NCBI RefSeq assembly: GCF_021650935.1
Contig: NZ_CP091244.1
Location: 682,001 to 746,000, forward strand
Length of the DNA: 64,000 nt
Reading direction: 5' to 3'
Origin: Thiothrix winogradskyi
GTDB taxonomy: Bacteria > Pseudomonadota > Gammaproteobacteria > Thiotrichales > Thiotrichaceae
Translations under genes and position numbers: made by a program
The notes under the pieces: generated by a model
Databases searched by the model: none
Told to the model about the DNA's origin: nothing
Seen by the model: the letters and a program-made list of their open reading frames with translations, nothing else
In this document: in pieces, positions 25,477 to 34,694 of the stretch
Layout: the number at the start of each line of letters is the position of its first letter
How positions within the stretch are numbered: position 1 is the stretch's first letter

Positions 25477-26475
25477 ATGCAAGGTACGCAACGTGCGCGT
25501 TTCGTTGAGCAACTGCTAAGCCGCGCCCCGGACTACGCCAGTTTTGTGCTGGTGATTTTTGCGGGCTTTTTGCTGGCACGCCTGACGTGGATGCTATTTC
25601 CCGCCGATCCGCGCCCCTTACTCACCAGCAATGATACCGGTGTGGTAAACAGCGCCACCCAAGCGAAACCCAATCTGGGCGATACTTTGGCAGGCTACCA
25701 TTTGTTTGGGGTGTATCAAGCGGATAGCGGCAAACCCGCCCCGACGAATATCCAAAACACCCAATTGGCGCTCAAACTTCAGGGGGTTTATGCCCCGCCC
25801 AATGACAGCGGTTATGCGGTGATTGAGGAAAATGCGCAGCAAAAAATCTACGCAGCAGGTAGCACCATTGGGAATTCCGGGGCAGTGTTAGAACAGATTT
25901 TGGCAGACCATGTACTGTTACGACGTAATGGTCTGCTGGAAAAACTGGCGCTACCTAAACCCGAATTAGGCGGTGGCGGCAATGTGGCTGCGGCAAGTGT
26001 GGGCGATAACATGCCTATGGATATGCCCGTCGTAGACTTCACGACTCCGCCTGCTCCTGACATCGTGCCACCGCCGGAAATGTTCACCCCTAGCGAAGGG
26101 GCGGTTCCACCGCCGTTACCGGAAGAAATGCCGCCGATGGAACAACAGGGTGCAGCAGAAGCTGCCCCCAATCTGGGTGAATTTCGTCAGTCGGTGATGA
26201 ACAATAATATGCGCTTGCTGGAAGTCGCCAGCCCCCAGCCTTACGAGCGTGACGGCAAATTCCTGGGGTTTCAATTAAGCCCCGGTAGCAATGTCGCGAT
26301 GTTCAACCAATTGGGCTTGCAATCTGGCGATATTGTGACCGCCGTGAATGGCACGGTGCTGGAAAACCCAGCCGTTGCCATGCGTGTACTCCAAGAAGCG
26401 GCGACTGCCAACCAAGTGAACCTCAATATTACCCGCAATGGGCAAGAAGTTTCCCTGCCAATCAACTTTCAATAG
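25477..26475 (+). CDS. GspC-like type II secretion protein with PDZ domain
   Basis: This 332-aa protein has a short cytoplasmic N-terminus, one membrane helix (about 20-38), a GspC homology region (LAGYHLFGVYQ, LKLQGVYAPPN, YAVIEENAQQKIYAAGS), a Pro/Glu-rich linker (about 180-235) and a C-terminal PDZ-like domain (GFQLSPGSNVAMFNQLGLQ, GDIVTAVNG). GspC links the outer membrane secretin to the inner membrane platform. No gspD-N genes follow here, so it is detached from the rest of a type II secretion operon or serves another complex. Confidence 0.85.
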   Translation: MQGTQRARFVEQLLSRAPDYASFVLVIFAGFLLARLTWMLFPADPRPLLTSNDTGVVNSATQAKPNLGDTLAGYHLFGVYQADSGKPAPTNIQNTQLALKLQGVYAPPNDSGYAVIEENAQQKIYAAGSTIGNSGAVLEQILADHVLLRRNGLLEKLALPKPELGGGGNVAAASVGDNMPMDMPVVDFTTPPAPDIVPPPEMFTPSEGAVPPPLPEEMPPMEQQGAAEAAPNLGEFRQSVMNNNMRLLEVASPQPYERDGKFLGFQLSPGSNVAMFNQLGLQSGDIVTAVNGTVLENPAVAMRVLQEAATANQVNLNITRNGQEVSLPINFQ

Positions 26476-26549
26476 TTACATGACTTTACGCAAGCTTTAG
26501 GTCACGGTGGAAGTGCTACACTGAAACGAAAAGGTCACGGAGTTTCGTC

Positions 26550-27698
26550 ATGCGCTTTTCCCGTTTCTTACTGATCACGCCTCTGATTGCCATCCTCGCT
26601 TGGTGGCTCTGGCAGCAACAACACCCGACCGTATTGGAAGTCAGCGTTGCGAATGTCAGTCGCGGTGTCGTGGAATCGACGGTTGCCAATACCCGCGCTG
26701 GTACAGTCAAAGCCTGCCGTCGCGCCCGAATGTCCCCTTCCATCGGTGGGCAAATCAGTACCTTACCCTTTGCAAAAGGCGCACACGTCAAGGCAGGCGA
26801 GGTGTTATTACGCTTGTGGAATCACGATTTGCAAGCCACCGTAGACGCTGCTGACAAAGGCGTACAAGCCGCACGGGCGCAGCGCAGTGCTGCCTGTTTG
26901 CAAGCGGAAGAAGCACAACGCGCCGCTGAACGCGCCAAATCATTACGCAAATCCGCCAGCATCTCAGCACAAGAATTGGATAAAGCCAACACCAATGCAG
27001 CGGTAACGGCTGCCAGTTGTCATGCTGCCGAAGCACAAATTACTGTCACGCAAGCGCAACTCCACGCCGCACAAGCGCAACTGGAACGCACCCTGCTGAT
27101 TGCCCCGTTTGCGGGCGTGATTGCGGACATTAACGGCGAACTCAACGAATACGTCACCCCATCGCCCCCCGGCATCCAAACCTTGCCGGTGGTGGATTTG
27201 ATTGAACCGGGCTGTTTTCTGGTGAGTGCGCCGATTGACGAAGTGGATGCGCCCAAAATCAAACCCGGTTTACCCGCCCGCATAACGCTGGATGCGTGGC
27301 GCGGACGTGACTTCCCCGGCAAGGTCACGCGGGTGGGTGCTTACGTTATCGACCTCGAAAAACAAGCACGGACGGTGGAAGTTGAACTCGCTTTCACCAA
27401 CCCCGCCGATCTCGATGCCTTACTGGTCGGTTACAGCGCGGATGTGGACATTATTCTCGAAACTCGCCCCGATGTGTTACGCATCCCCACCGAAGCATTA
27501 TTGGACAGACAGTTTGTTTACCAACTCAACCCAGCGGGCAAGTTGGAAAAGCGCAAGATTACGACAGGCTTGAGCAACTGGAGCTTTACCGAAGTCACTG
27601 CGGGTTTGGATGAGGGTGATACGATTGTTACTACACCGGGTATAACGGGGATTGAAGAAGGTATCGCGGCAAAGGCAAAGGACACTACGGATGACTGA
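26550..27698 (+). CDS. HlyD/MacA-type periplasmic adaptor
   Basis: This 382-aa membrane-fusion protein has an N-terminal membrane anchor (FLLITPLIAILAWWLW), a lipoyl-like half domain, a coiled-coil hairpin rich in Ala/Gln/Glu (about 95-180), the second lipoyl half (LLIAPFAGVIADINGELNEYV-like) and beta-barrel domains. It overlaps the next gene, an ABC ATPase, by 8 bases. The adaptor, ATPase and two FtsX-like permeases together resemble a MacAB-type export operon. There is no outer membrane channel gene here. Confidence 0.88.
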   Translation: MRFSRFLLITPLIAILAWWLWQQQHPTVLEVSVANVSRGVVESTVANTRAGTVKACRRARMSPSIGGQISTLPFAKGAHVKAGEVLLRLWNHDLQATVDAADKGVQAARAQRSAACLQAEEAQRAAERAKSLRKSASISAQELDKANTNAAVTAASCHAAEAQITVTQAQLHAAQAQLERTLLIAPFAGVIADINGELNEYVTPSPPGIQTLPVVDLIEPGCFLVSAPIDEVDAPKIKPGLPARITLDAWRGRDFPGKVTRVGAYVIDLEKQARTVEVELAFTNPADLDALLVGYSADVDIILETRPDVLRIPTEALLDRQFVYQLNPAGKLEKRKITTGLSNWSFTEVTAGLDEGDTIVTTPGITGIEEGIAAKAKDTTDD

Positions 27699-28374
27699 CC
27701 CTTTCATCACCTTGCGTGACATTTGCCGTCACTTTCAGGTGGGCGATGAAACAGTACACGCGCTGGATCACGTTAGCCTCGACATCCACGCGGGCGATTA
27801 CATCAGTGTGATGGGACCGTCAGGTTCGGGGAAATCGACTTTGCTGAATGCCTTGGGTTTGCTAGATCAGACTAATGCAGGCAGTTACCGCTTGGAAGGT
27901 CGCGAACTCACCACCCTGCCGGAAGAACAGCGGGCGCAAGTGCGGCGTGAAAAAATTGGTTTCATTTTCCAGTCGTTTCACCTGATCCCGCGTTTGAGTG
28001 CTGCGGATAATGTGGCGTTACCCTTGGTGCTGACCGGGATGCCTGCGGCTGCCCGTAAGACCAAAGTGCAGCAAGCCTTAGCGGGTTTAGGCTTGCAAGA
28101 TCGCGCTGATCACCGTCCTGCGCAACTGTCTGGCGGGCAACAACAGCGGGTAGCGATTGCCCGCGCTACCATTATGCAAGCGCCCCTGCTGTTGGCGGAT
28201 GAACCGACTGGAAATTTGGATTCGCACTCCAGCGCCGAGGTTATTCGCATCCTTGAAGCCCTAAACGCGCAAGGCATCACCCTCATTGTGGTGACGCACG
28301 ATATGGAAATCGGCAAACGGGCGCGGCGGCGGGTGCGCATGGTTGATGGTAAGGTGGTTGCCGATGAGCATTGA
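27691..28374 (+). CDS. ABC transporter ATP-binding protein (MacB/LolD type)
   Basis: This 227-aa ATPase has Walker A GPSGSGKST, a Q-loop in FIFQSFHLIPRLSA, the signature LSGGQQQRVAIARA, Walker B LLLADEPTGNLDS and the switch VVTHD. It belongs to the MacB/LolD group, which works with FtsX-like permeases. ATG 27691 lies inside the end of the adaptor gene, so translation is probably coupled. The permease gene starts 4 bases after its stop. Confidence 0.93.
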   Translation: MTDPFITLRDICRHFQVGDETVHALDHVSLDIHAGDYISVMGPSGSGKSTLLNALGLLDQTNAGSYRLEGRELTTLPEEQRAQVRREKIGFIFQSFHLIPRLSAADNVALPLVLTGMPAAARKTKVQQALAGLGLQDRADHRPAQLSGGQQQRVAIARATIMQAPLLLADEPTGNLDSHSSAEVIRILEALNAQGITLIVVTHDMEIGKRARRRVRMVDGKVVADEH

Positions 28375-28377
28375 AGC

Positions 28378-29583
28378 ATGAAACCGCAAGATACCCTGCA
28401 TTTCAGTTACCAAGCTTTACGCGCGTATCCGGGGCGTACCGCGTTGATCTTGCTGGCAATGTGCATTGGGGTGGCAGCAATTATTTTGCTCACCTCCTTG
28501 GGTGAAGGCGCACGGCTGTATGTGATTGGGCAATTCCAAGGCTTAGGTTCCAACTTGCTGATTGTGTTGCCGGGGCGTTCGGAAACCACTGGCGGTGCGC
28601 CGCCCCTGATTGGCACCACCCCGCGTGATTTAACGCTGGATGATGCACTTGCCCTGCAACGCAGCCCCGCCATCAAAGAGGTTGCGCCCATTATCCTCGG
28701 TGCTGCACCCGTCGCGTATGAATCGCGTGAGCGCGAAGTCACCATTATGGGTTCCACCCCCGCCTTGCTGAGTGCGCGGCAATTGGAACTTGCCAGCGGG
28801 CAAAGCTTGCCGGATAGCAATCCGCGTGTCGCCACGGCGGTGTGTTTGCTGGGGGAAACGGTGTGGAAAGAGCTATTCGCCAACCGCAATGCTTTGGGCG
28901 AATGGGTGCGTATCGGCGGTTCACGTTTCCGCGTGATCGGCGTACTCGCAGGCAAGGGGCAATCGCTGGGGTCGGATATGAACGACATGGTGGTGATTCC
29001 GGTTGCGAGTGCGCGGAACTTGTTTAATGCACCGTCGCTGTTTCGCATTATTGTCACGGCGGAGAGTCAAGGGCAATTGGCGCAAGCCACGCAAGACATT
29101 GAACGCATTATCCGCCAGCGTCACGACGGTGAGAATGACATTACCATTATTGCGCAAGATTCCTTGATTGGCACCTTTGACAATATCCTCAGGGCTTTGA
29201 CTTGGGCGCTAGGTGGCATTGCAGCCATCAGTTTGCTGGTGGCGGGGATTCTGATTATGAATGTGATGTTGGTGGCGGTTAGCCAGCGTAAGGCTGAAAT
29301 CGGCTTGCTCAAAGCCTTGGGAGCACCTACTTCGCAAGTCTTGCGCCTGTTTTTGACCGAAGCGACCTTGCTGGCGAGTGCGGGCGGAGCCATTGGTTTG
29401 CTGCTGGGCTTGGGCGGGGTATTGCTGTTGAATCAGGCAATACCGGATTTCAGTGCGCAACCGCCGTTGTGGGCATTGTTGGTGGCGGTGCTGATTACGT
29501 TTTTCACGGGCTTGCTGTTTGGCAGTATTCCGGCACGGCAGGCGGCGCGGCTGGATCCGGTCGCCGCCTTGTCGGGGAGGTAG
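28378..29583 (+). CDS. FtsX/MacB-like ABC permease 1
   Basis: This 401-aa permease has an N-terminal transmembrane helix (TALILLAMCIGVAAIILLTSL), a large periplasmic MacB_PCD domain and three C-terminal transmembrane helices with the FtsX block QRKAEIGLLKALGAP and the ending GSIPARQAARLDPVAAL. It is the first of two adjacent permeases and may pair with the second as a heterodimer. The substrate is unknown. Confidence 0.9.
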   Translation: MKPQDTLHFSYQALRAYPGRTALILLAMCIGVAAIILLTSLGEGARLYVIGQFQGLGSNLLIVLPGRSETTGGAPPLIGTTPRDLTLDDALALQRSPAIKEVAPIILGAAPVAYESREREVTIMGSTPALLSARQLELASGQSLPDSNPRVATAVCLLGETVWKELFANRNALGEWVRIGGSRFRVIGVLAGKGQSLGSDMNDMVVIPVASARNLFNAPSLFRIIVTAESQGQLAQATQDIERIIRQRHDGENDITIIAQDSLIGTFDNILRALTWALGGIAAISLLVAGILIMNVMLVAVSQRKAEIGLLKALGAPTSQVLRLFLTEATLLASAGGAIGLLLGLGGVLLLNQAIPDFSAQPPLWALLVAVLITFFTGLLFGSIPARQAARLDPVAALSGR

Positions 29584-29585
29584 CC

Positions 29586-30785
29586 ATGCTATTAGCGGAT
29601 TACTTGCACCTTGCTACCAGCAGTATTCGCTTCAGCCCGATGCGTAGTTTTCTGACGGCGTTGGGGATTGCGGTCGGGATTGCGGCGGTGGTGTTGCTAA
29701 CCGCTTTGGGGGGCGGGGTGCAGCATTATGTGCTCCAGCAATTCACTCAGTTTGGGGCGCATATTATTGCCATCAACCCCGGCAAAAGTTCCACCTTTGG
29801 GGTATCGGGTGCAATGGTCAGCAATGTGCGTCCGCTGTCGATTGAGGATGCGGAAAGCTTGCGGCGCATTCAAGGCGTGGAAACGTCAGTACCGATGGTG
29901 CAAGGCAATTCCCCTGTCGAAGTCGGACAACTGACCCGCTGGACCACCGTCCTCGGCGTGAATCACGAAACCTTGCAAACTTGGCAATTGCACCTTGCCA
30001 GCGGACAATTTCTGCCTGATGACAGTGCTAATCAAGCCCGTAATATGGTAGTGATTGGTGCAAAAATCCGCGCTGAACTGTTTCCCGATCGCAGTCCGCT
30101 GGGTCAGCACCTGCGCATTGGGCAAGAGCGTTTTCGTGTCATCGGGGTGATGGAATCCAAAGGGCAAATCTTGGGATTTGATATGGATGATGCGGTCTAC
30201 ATCCCCGTTGCCCGCGCCCTTGCGCTATTCAACCGTGAAGGCTTAATGGAAATCGACGTGTTGTATCAAGCGGGAGCCAATGAAGCTGCCATTATTGAGC
30301 AAATCAAAGCCTTGCTGATTCAACGCCACGGCACGGAGGATTTCACCATCACCAGCCAAAGCGATATGCTGAAAACCTTGGGGTCGATTCTTGATCTTCT
30401 CAAAGCGGTGGTGGCGGGGATTGGTAGCATTTCCCTGCTGGTGGGCGGGGTTGGCATCCTCACCATTATGAGCATTGCGGTGAATGAACGCACCGGTGAA
30501 ATCGGCTTGCTGCGGGCGTTGGGCGCATCCCGCCAGCAAGTGACCTATTTGTTTCTGCTGGAAGCCGCCGCCTTGGCGGGCTTAGGTGGTGTTGCCGGAA
30601 TGCTGGTGGGGATTGGAATTGCCTGGCTGTTGCACGCCGTTATTCCCGCCATGCCGGTGCAAATCGACTGGCTGTATGTGTTGCTGGCAGAAGCTGTCGC
30701 CATCGTCACCGGGTTATTGGCAGGGTTTGCACCCGCCCAGCGGGCATCGGCATTGCCGCCAGTAGAAGCGTTACGGAGTGAATAA
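29586..30785 (+). CDS. FtsX/MacB-like ABC permease 2
   Basis: This 399-aa permease has the same plan as its neighbour: N-terminal helix (FLTALGIAVGIAAVVLLTAL), periplasmic core and FtsX C-terminus with VNERTGEIGLLRALGAS and APAQRASALPPVEAL. ATG 29586 follows GGAGGT closely, two bases after the previous stop; the longer frame would overlap permease 1. The pair probably arose by duplication. It is the last gene of the export operon. Confidence 0.9.
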   Translation: MLLADYLHLATSSIRFSPMRSFLTALGIAVGIAAVVLLTALGGGVQHYVLQQFTQFGAHIIAINPGKSSTFGVSGAMVSNVRPLSIEDAESLRRIQGVETSVPMVQGNSPVEVGQLTRWTTVLGVNHETLQTWQLHLASGQFLPDDSANQARNMVVIGAKIRAELFPDRSPLGQHLRIGQERFRVIGVMESKGQILGFDMDDAVYIPVARALALFNREGLMEIDVLYQAGANEAAIIEQIKALLIQRHGTEDFTITSQSDMLKTLGSILDLLKAVVAGIGSISLLVGGVGILTIMSIAVNERTGEIGLLRALGASRQQVTYLFLLEAAALAGLGGVAGMLVGIGIAWLLHAVIPAMPVQIDWLYVLLAEAVAIVTGLLAGFAPAQRASALPPVEALRSE

Positions 30786-30856
30786 TGACAGCAGTTTGTC
30801 CAAAACTCCCATCATTACTTTAACTTCAAACTGGACTATAGAATATAGCATATCCA

Positions 30857-32296
30857 TTAATTCCACTTTTCAGCACCTTCAATTTCCAGCCGCAATTTGG
30901 CTAGTGCTTCCTGTTCCAATTTCCACGCCTCATCACGCAAGTGGTTAGCCTCCAACACCAATTTACCAATGGCGTTACGTTCAACTTCCGGCAGCATAGG
31001 AACAGGTATTTCACCAACCATGAAGCGGTCAATTTCTACGATAACAGACCCATAGCTGTATCTAGTTATAAGTGCCTGCCCATAGACACTAGAAAACCAA
31101 GCATAAAGATAACCAGCGGTAACATTATCTGTAGCGATAACTCGGATAGCATGTTCACTACCTGCCCATCCTTGCATGTATTTCGGGATAATTTGTACTC
31201 TGCCTATGGTGCCTGATCGAGTTATTGCCACCATATTTTCAGTTAGACATATTTCATCCAAATCCTTCTCATGCGCCCCTTTTGCCAATCCTTTGACTTC
31301 AATCGGGTCAATCTGGAACAGTTGCTTGCTGGATAACAAAGGGATGCCACCTTTAGGCACATAGACCCGCTTTCTAAATTTGGTGACGGCATTGATGGAC
31401 TGGGTAAGTTGTTTGTCAGCCAATGGCAAGACTGGAAAACCAGACTCCTGTAATTGCTGCTCAATCCACCGGACTGTGGGGTTATGGAAAGCTGCATCAA
31501 GACGCTGCCCCCAATCCGAAAGACGGATTTTGCTGACAATTGACTCTTTACCTGTGACCGGTATGGATGGCAATTTTAAGGCAGTACGTAACAACGCATC
31601 CGCCTCATCCAATTTGTTGTTGGCTTCATCACGTTTCAACGCAGCATCAACAAAGGCACGCCCGATAGCAATCCGGCGAATTACAGGCAAATCAGGAATC
31701 AATACTTTTCGCAGATGGGCAAACTCGATATGTTGAATCACTGAACCATAGGTAACGCCTATAAGTTGTTGCCTACCCCACGATGAACGTAAAAATGCTG
31801 CAACATATCCAGCAGTATCTTTATCCAATGCCATTATACGAATGACATCTTCTGATAATGCCCAACCAGCCATTCTTGGTGATGCCAAACTGACATTGCC
31901 AATAGTGCCTGAACGTGACACCAAGACCATCCAAGGCTGAATCAGAAGCTGGTCTAGCTTTGTTGTTCTTGTACGACTGATGTAACTACCACGTTCAGGT
32001 CGTAAACCAATAATGTCTGAGCTTGACAAAAAGGGTACACCTTTTTCCTCGCTCACATATACGCGGGAAAAACGTGTCCCATTGTGGGCTTTTTGGCAAA
32101 GACCATTCTCTCCTAGCAATGCTTTCAAGGGGTAAGGGCAGGCACGTAACTCCGCAACCGCTTGTCGGGCTTCCAGTGCATAGGATGATGCTTCGAGGCG
32201 CAAACCATTACTGAAAACATCAGATAATCGAATGCCTGTGCCTGGCTTGGCTAATTGTTCTGCATGACGAACCGTATCTGTGGTTTTCTTTACCAT
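30857..32296 (-). CDS. HsdS-type specificity subunit with two target recognition domains
   Basis: This 479-aa protein contains two similar halves, each with a target recognition domain. Paired motifs are RVYVSEEKGVPFLSS with VSRSGTIGNVSLAS in the first half, and RVYVPKGGIPLLSS with ITRSGTIGRVQIIP in the second. Each half ends in a helical spacer (RRIAIGRAFVDAAL; RNAIGKLVLEANHL). This is the classic S-subunit layout that recognises a bipartite DNA site. ATG 32296 overlaps the stop of the upstream methyltransferase gene, so the longer frame is unnecessary. The gene is visibly more AT-rich than the efflux genes before it. Confidence 0.92.
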   Translation of the reverse strand: MVKKTTDTVRHAEQLAKPGTGIRLSDVFSNGLRLEASSYALEARQAVAELRACPYPLKALLGENGLCQKAHNGTRFSRVYVSEEKGVPFLSSSDIIGLRPERGSYISRTRTTKLDQLLIQPWMVLVSRSGTIGNVSLASPRMAGWALSEDVIRIMALDKDTAGYVAAFLRSSWGRQQLIGVTYGSVIQHIEFAHLRKVLIPDLPVIRRIAIGRAFVDAALKRDEANNKLDEADALLRTALKLPSIPVTGKESIVSKIRLSDWGQRLDAAFHNPTVRWIEQQLQESGFPVLPLADKQLTQSINAVTKFRKRVYVPKGGIPLLSSKQLFQIDPIEVKGLAKGAHEKDLDEICLTENMVAITRSGTIGRVQIIPKYMQGWAGSEHAIRVIATDNVTAGYLYAWFSSVYGQALITRYSYGSVIVEIDRFMVGEIPVPMLPEVERNAIGKLVLEANHLRDEAWKLEQEALAKLRLEIEGAEKWN

Positions 32297-34281
32297 CCCA
32301 ACACCGCCGTGTTGTTTTTCCAAGTCAGAAACTCATTCGCAACAACAGGAGTATCATCATCTATTTGTTTTCCTGGACGCACAATACGACGGCTGGCATC
32401 CCCGTGCGCCCCAACTTCAAATAATTCAGTGCCATCTTCTTGGGTAGCGAAGAGGATTTCTTCACCTTCATCATTGCGCTTGTAGATGATGTTGCCGCGC
32501 TTGTCATGCCCTACAGCCAGCACTTGTGCCATGAAAATTTCATAGTCGTCCAGTTGCCGCTGGCGTTCTTCTTTGCGTATTTCAGCATCGGTTTTCTTTT
32601 GCAAAATAAGTACCGATGTTTGTGTACCGTTATTGGGCTGGAAGGTATCAGGGTGCAAATCAATGCTGGCAACAATACGGCAACGGGTAATCATCCAGTA
32701 GCGTACATATTCCAGTTCAGGGTTGCCAAGAATGCCATCGGGTAACACGATAGCAACGCGTCCCGCTGGTTTAAGCAGTTGCCAACAACGCTCGATGAAC
32801 AAGATTTCAGGTGGACGCGAAGCATACAGATCATCCGTCTTTTGCCAGCCGCCGTCCTTGGTACGCTTCCAAACATGGGCAAGATCATATTGCACTAAGG
32901 TTTCCCGGTCAGAGACAGGCAATCTACCGCCAAAAGGAGGGTTAGACGCAATCACATCAAAATAGCCGATGCTATCAGGGCCGTGCAGTTCTGCGGGATC
33001 AATTTCTAATGCCTTCGCCAATTTCTCACGGAACTCAGCCTCCCACTGATGCGGATGCAACAGGCTGTCATTTTGCAAAATATTGCCTGAGCCATCGTTA
33101 TTCATCACCATGTTCATCTTGGTGGCTTTGACCAACTCCCGATTAATGTCAAAACCGAAGAAACAACGGCTGGCAGTTTCACGAATTTCTTCATTCAACG
33201 CATGTCGATAAGCATCAGTATCCGGTAAGCCAGATATACGTCCGCGCAAGCGAGCAATGACTTCATTCATTGCAATAACCAGAAAGCCACCCGTCCCGCA
33301 TGATGGGTCAAGTATTTTCTCATCTTGCTTGATGTCCAACATACGAATAGCCATGCGCTGGATATTGCGTGGTGTAAAAAACTCTCCCCGATCACCTCGC
33401 AGGTTGCTACCCACAAGTTCCTCATAGGCTTTGCCTTTTACATCAATGTGGGTATCCAGAAAATTGTAACGCTGGATTTCACCAACGATATACGCCAATG
33501 AACGGGGTTTGAGTGTAATGACATCATTTGTATCAAAAATAGCGGAATAGCGCTTTTTGACTTCATCAAAAATTTTCCCAATACGCTTCTGTACAGTTAA
33601 ACGACCATCATTGCTGGCTTTCTCTTTGGCAGTTGAATAAAACTCCAGCGGCTTACTGACGTTACGCTCGTCGTGAATTTTGCAGAAAATGACTTTCAGC
33701 AGCTCAAAAAATGCTTTGTCCTTGGGCAAACCATCCGTCACATAGATGTGGTCATGACAAGTTCGGAAAGAAAACAACAGGTTATCATCCGTTGATTGCA
33801 CAAGCCGATCACGGGTGGGGCGGTTGGTATCATCAATATTGCCGTCATGGGCTGGAATATCATTGGGTTCTTCCCATTCAGTACGACCTGCAACCACGAT
33901 ACGACGGTAAACTGACTTATGGCGGGCATTCGTCCACATTCCCCATGATGCATTTGGACAAGCCGACATATACGACTTGAGTTGTTCTTCTCCATCTTTC
34001 TTGTCGGATGGCCTCACCTTTTCATGCTTACACTCAATGATGATGTCGATGTTAACCTGAATATGCTGCGCACCTTCAGGGAAAATCGCCAGATCAACAC
34101 GCTTGGTTGATGAACCAACTTTGATGGGGAATTCAACCGCAATACGTTCTGGCTTGTAACCCAGTTCCTTGACCAAACGTCGTTCAATATTTTGGCGAAC
34201 GTATTCCTCTGGGGTATCGTTGCGGATCGTTCCGTCGATGTAGTCGCATATTTTGCCATCAGGGAGCGTTGTGATTTGCAT
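32290..34281 (-). CDS. Nuclease-methyltransferase fusion subunit (HSDR_N + N6-adenine MTase)
   Basis: This 663-aa protein joins an N-terminal PD-(D/E)xK nuclease domain (Asp63 in RVDLAIF, Glu83 and Lys85 in IIIECKHE) to a HsdM-type N6-adenine methyltransferase, with the SAM motif DPSCGTGGF at 325-333 and catalytic NPPF at 447-450. It partners with the downstream HsdS-like protein. No helicase/translocase HsdR gene is adjacent. A combined restriction-methylation subunit plus a separate S subunit is the plan of BcgI-like type IIB systems. Alternatively it is a type I-related methylase with a regulatory N-domain. Confidence 0.88.
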   Translation of the reverse strand: MQITTLPDGKICDYIDGTIRNDTPEEYVRQNIERRLVKELGYKPERIAVEFPIKVGSSTKRVDLAIFPEGAQHIQVNIDIIIECKHEKVRPSDKKDGEEQLKSYMSACPNASWGMWTNARHKSVYRRIVVAGRTEWEEPNDIPAHDGNIDDTNRPTRDRLVQSTDDNLLFSFRTCHDHIYVTDGLPKDKAFFELLKVIFCKIHDERNVSKPLEFYSTAKEKASNDGRLTVQKRIGKIFDEVKKRYSAIFDTNDVITLKPRSLAYIVGEIQRYNFLDTHIDVKGKAYEELVGSNLRGDRGEFFTPRNIQRMAIRMLDIKQDEKILDPSCGTGGFLVIAMNEVIARLRGRISGLPDTDAYRHALNEEIRETASRCFFGFDINRELVKATKMNMVMNNDGSGNILQNDSLLHPHQWEAEFREKLAKALEIDPAELHGPDSIGYFDVIASNPPFGGRLPVSDRETLVQYDLAHVWKRTKDGGWQKTDDLYASRPPEILFIERCWQLLKPAGRVAIVLPDGILGNPELEYVRYWMITRCRIVASIDLHPDTFQPNNGTQTSVLILQKKTDAEIRKEERQRQLDDYEIFMAQVLAVGHDKRGNIIYKRNDEGEEILFATQEDGTELFEVGAHGDASRRIVRPGKQIDDDTPVVANEFLTWKNNTAVLGW

Positions 34282-34469
34282 GGGATAGGGTAAGCCAATA
34301 ATTCAAACCTTGAGAGTGTAGCCCTTGGTTGAAAAAGAGCAATCGGTAAAGCTACCGTTCATACAAAAACCTAAATCTGCTCAAATTCAGATGTAAAAAT
34401 GCCAACTGACAAACATTCAAATTTGTGCAATAGTAAAAACACATATACCACATATATTTGGAGGCATAC
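34282..34469. other. AT-rich divergent control region of the R-M and TA operons
   Basis: This 188-base gap separates the R-M operon (minus) from the antitoxin gene (plus). It is AT-rich, with a short hairpin near CGGTA-AAGC-TACCG (34349-34362) and ACATATACCACATATAT just ahead of the antitoxin RBS (GGAGG), a possible autoregulatory site. I see no gene. Confidence 0.4.
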
Positions 34470-34694
34470 ATGCCACAACTCCACTGTTACGTCGCTGAAG
34501 AAGTTGCGACCCAACTCCAACACAAAGCCGAACAAGTACACCTCTCTATATCTAAGTATCTTGCGTTGCTGATTCAAAAAGACATTGGTACACAATGGCC
34601 TGAAGGCTATTTCGACTTATTCGGTGCTTGGGAAGGTGATGTGTTGCAACGCTCAGAGCAAGGTGAGTATGAAGTGCGAGAGGTATTATTCTGA
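34470..34694 (+). CDS. Antitoxin of a VapBC-type module
   Basis: This 74-aa protein lies directly ahead of a PIN-domain toxin and overlaps it as TGATG. ATG 34470 is preceded by GGAGG. Residues 1-40 (a short strand, then EEVATQLQHKAEQVHLSISKY) look like a ribbon-helix-helix DNA-binding domain, and the rest (WPEGYFDLFGAWEGD) resembles the toxin-binding tail of small RHH antitoxins. It should neutralise the toxin and repress its own promoter. The role is based mainly on position and size. Confidence 0.8.
   Translation: MPQLHCYVAEEVATQLQHKAEQVHLSISKYLALLIQKDIGTQWPEGYFDLFGAWEGDVLQRSEQGEYEVREVLF

Noticed and set aside
28407..29057. 216-codon minus-strand frame antisense to permease 1
   Set aside because: Its composition is Ser/Arg/Pro-rich and it lies wholly within a clear FtsX-like gene in a translationally coupled operon.
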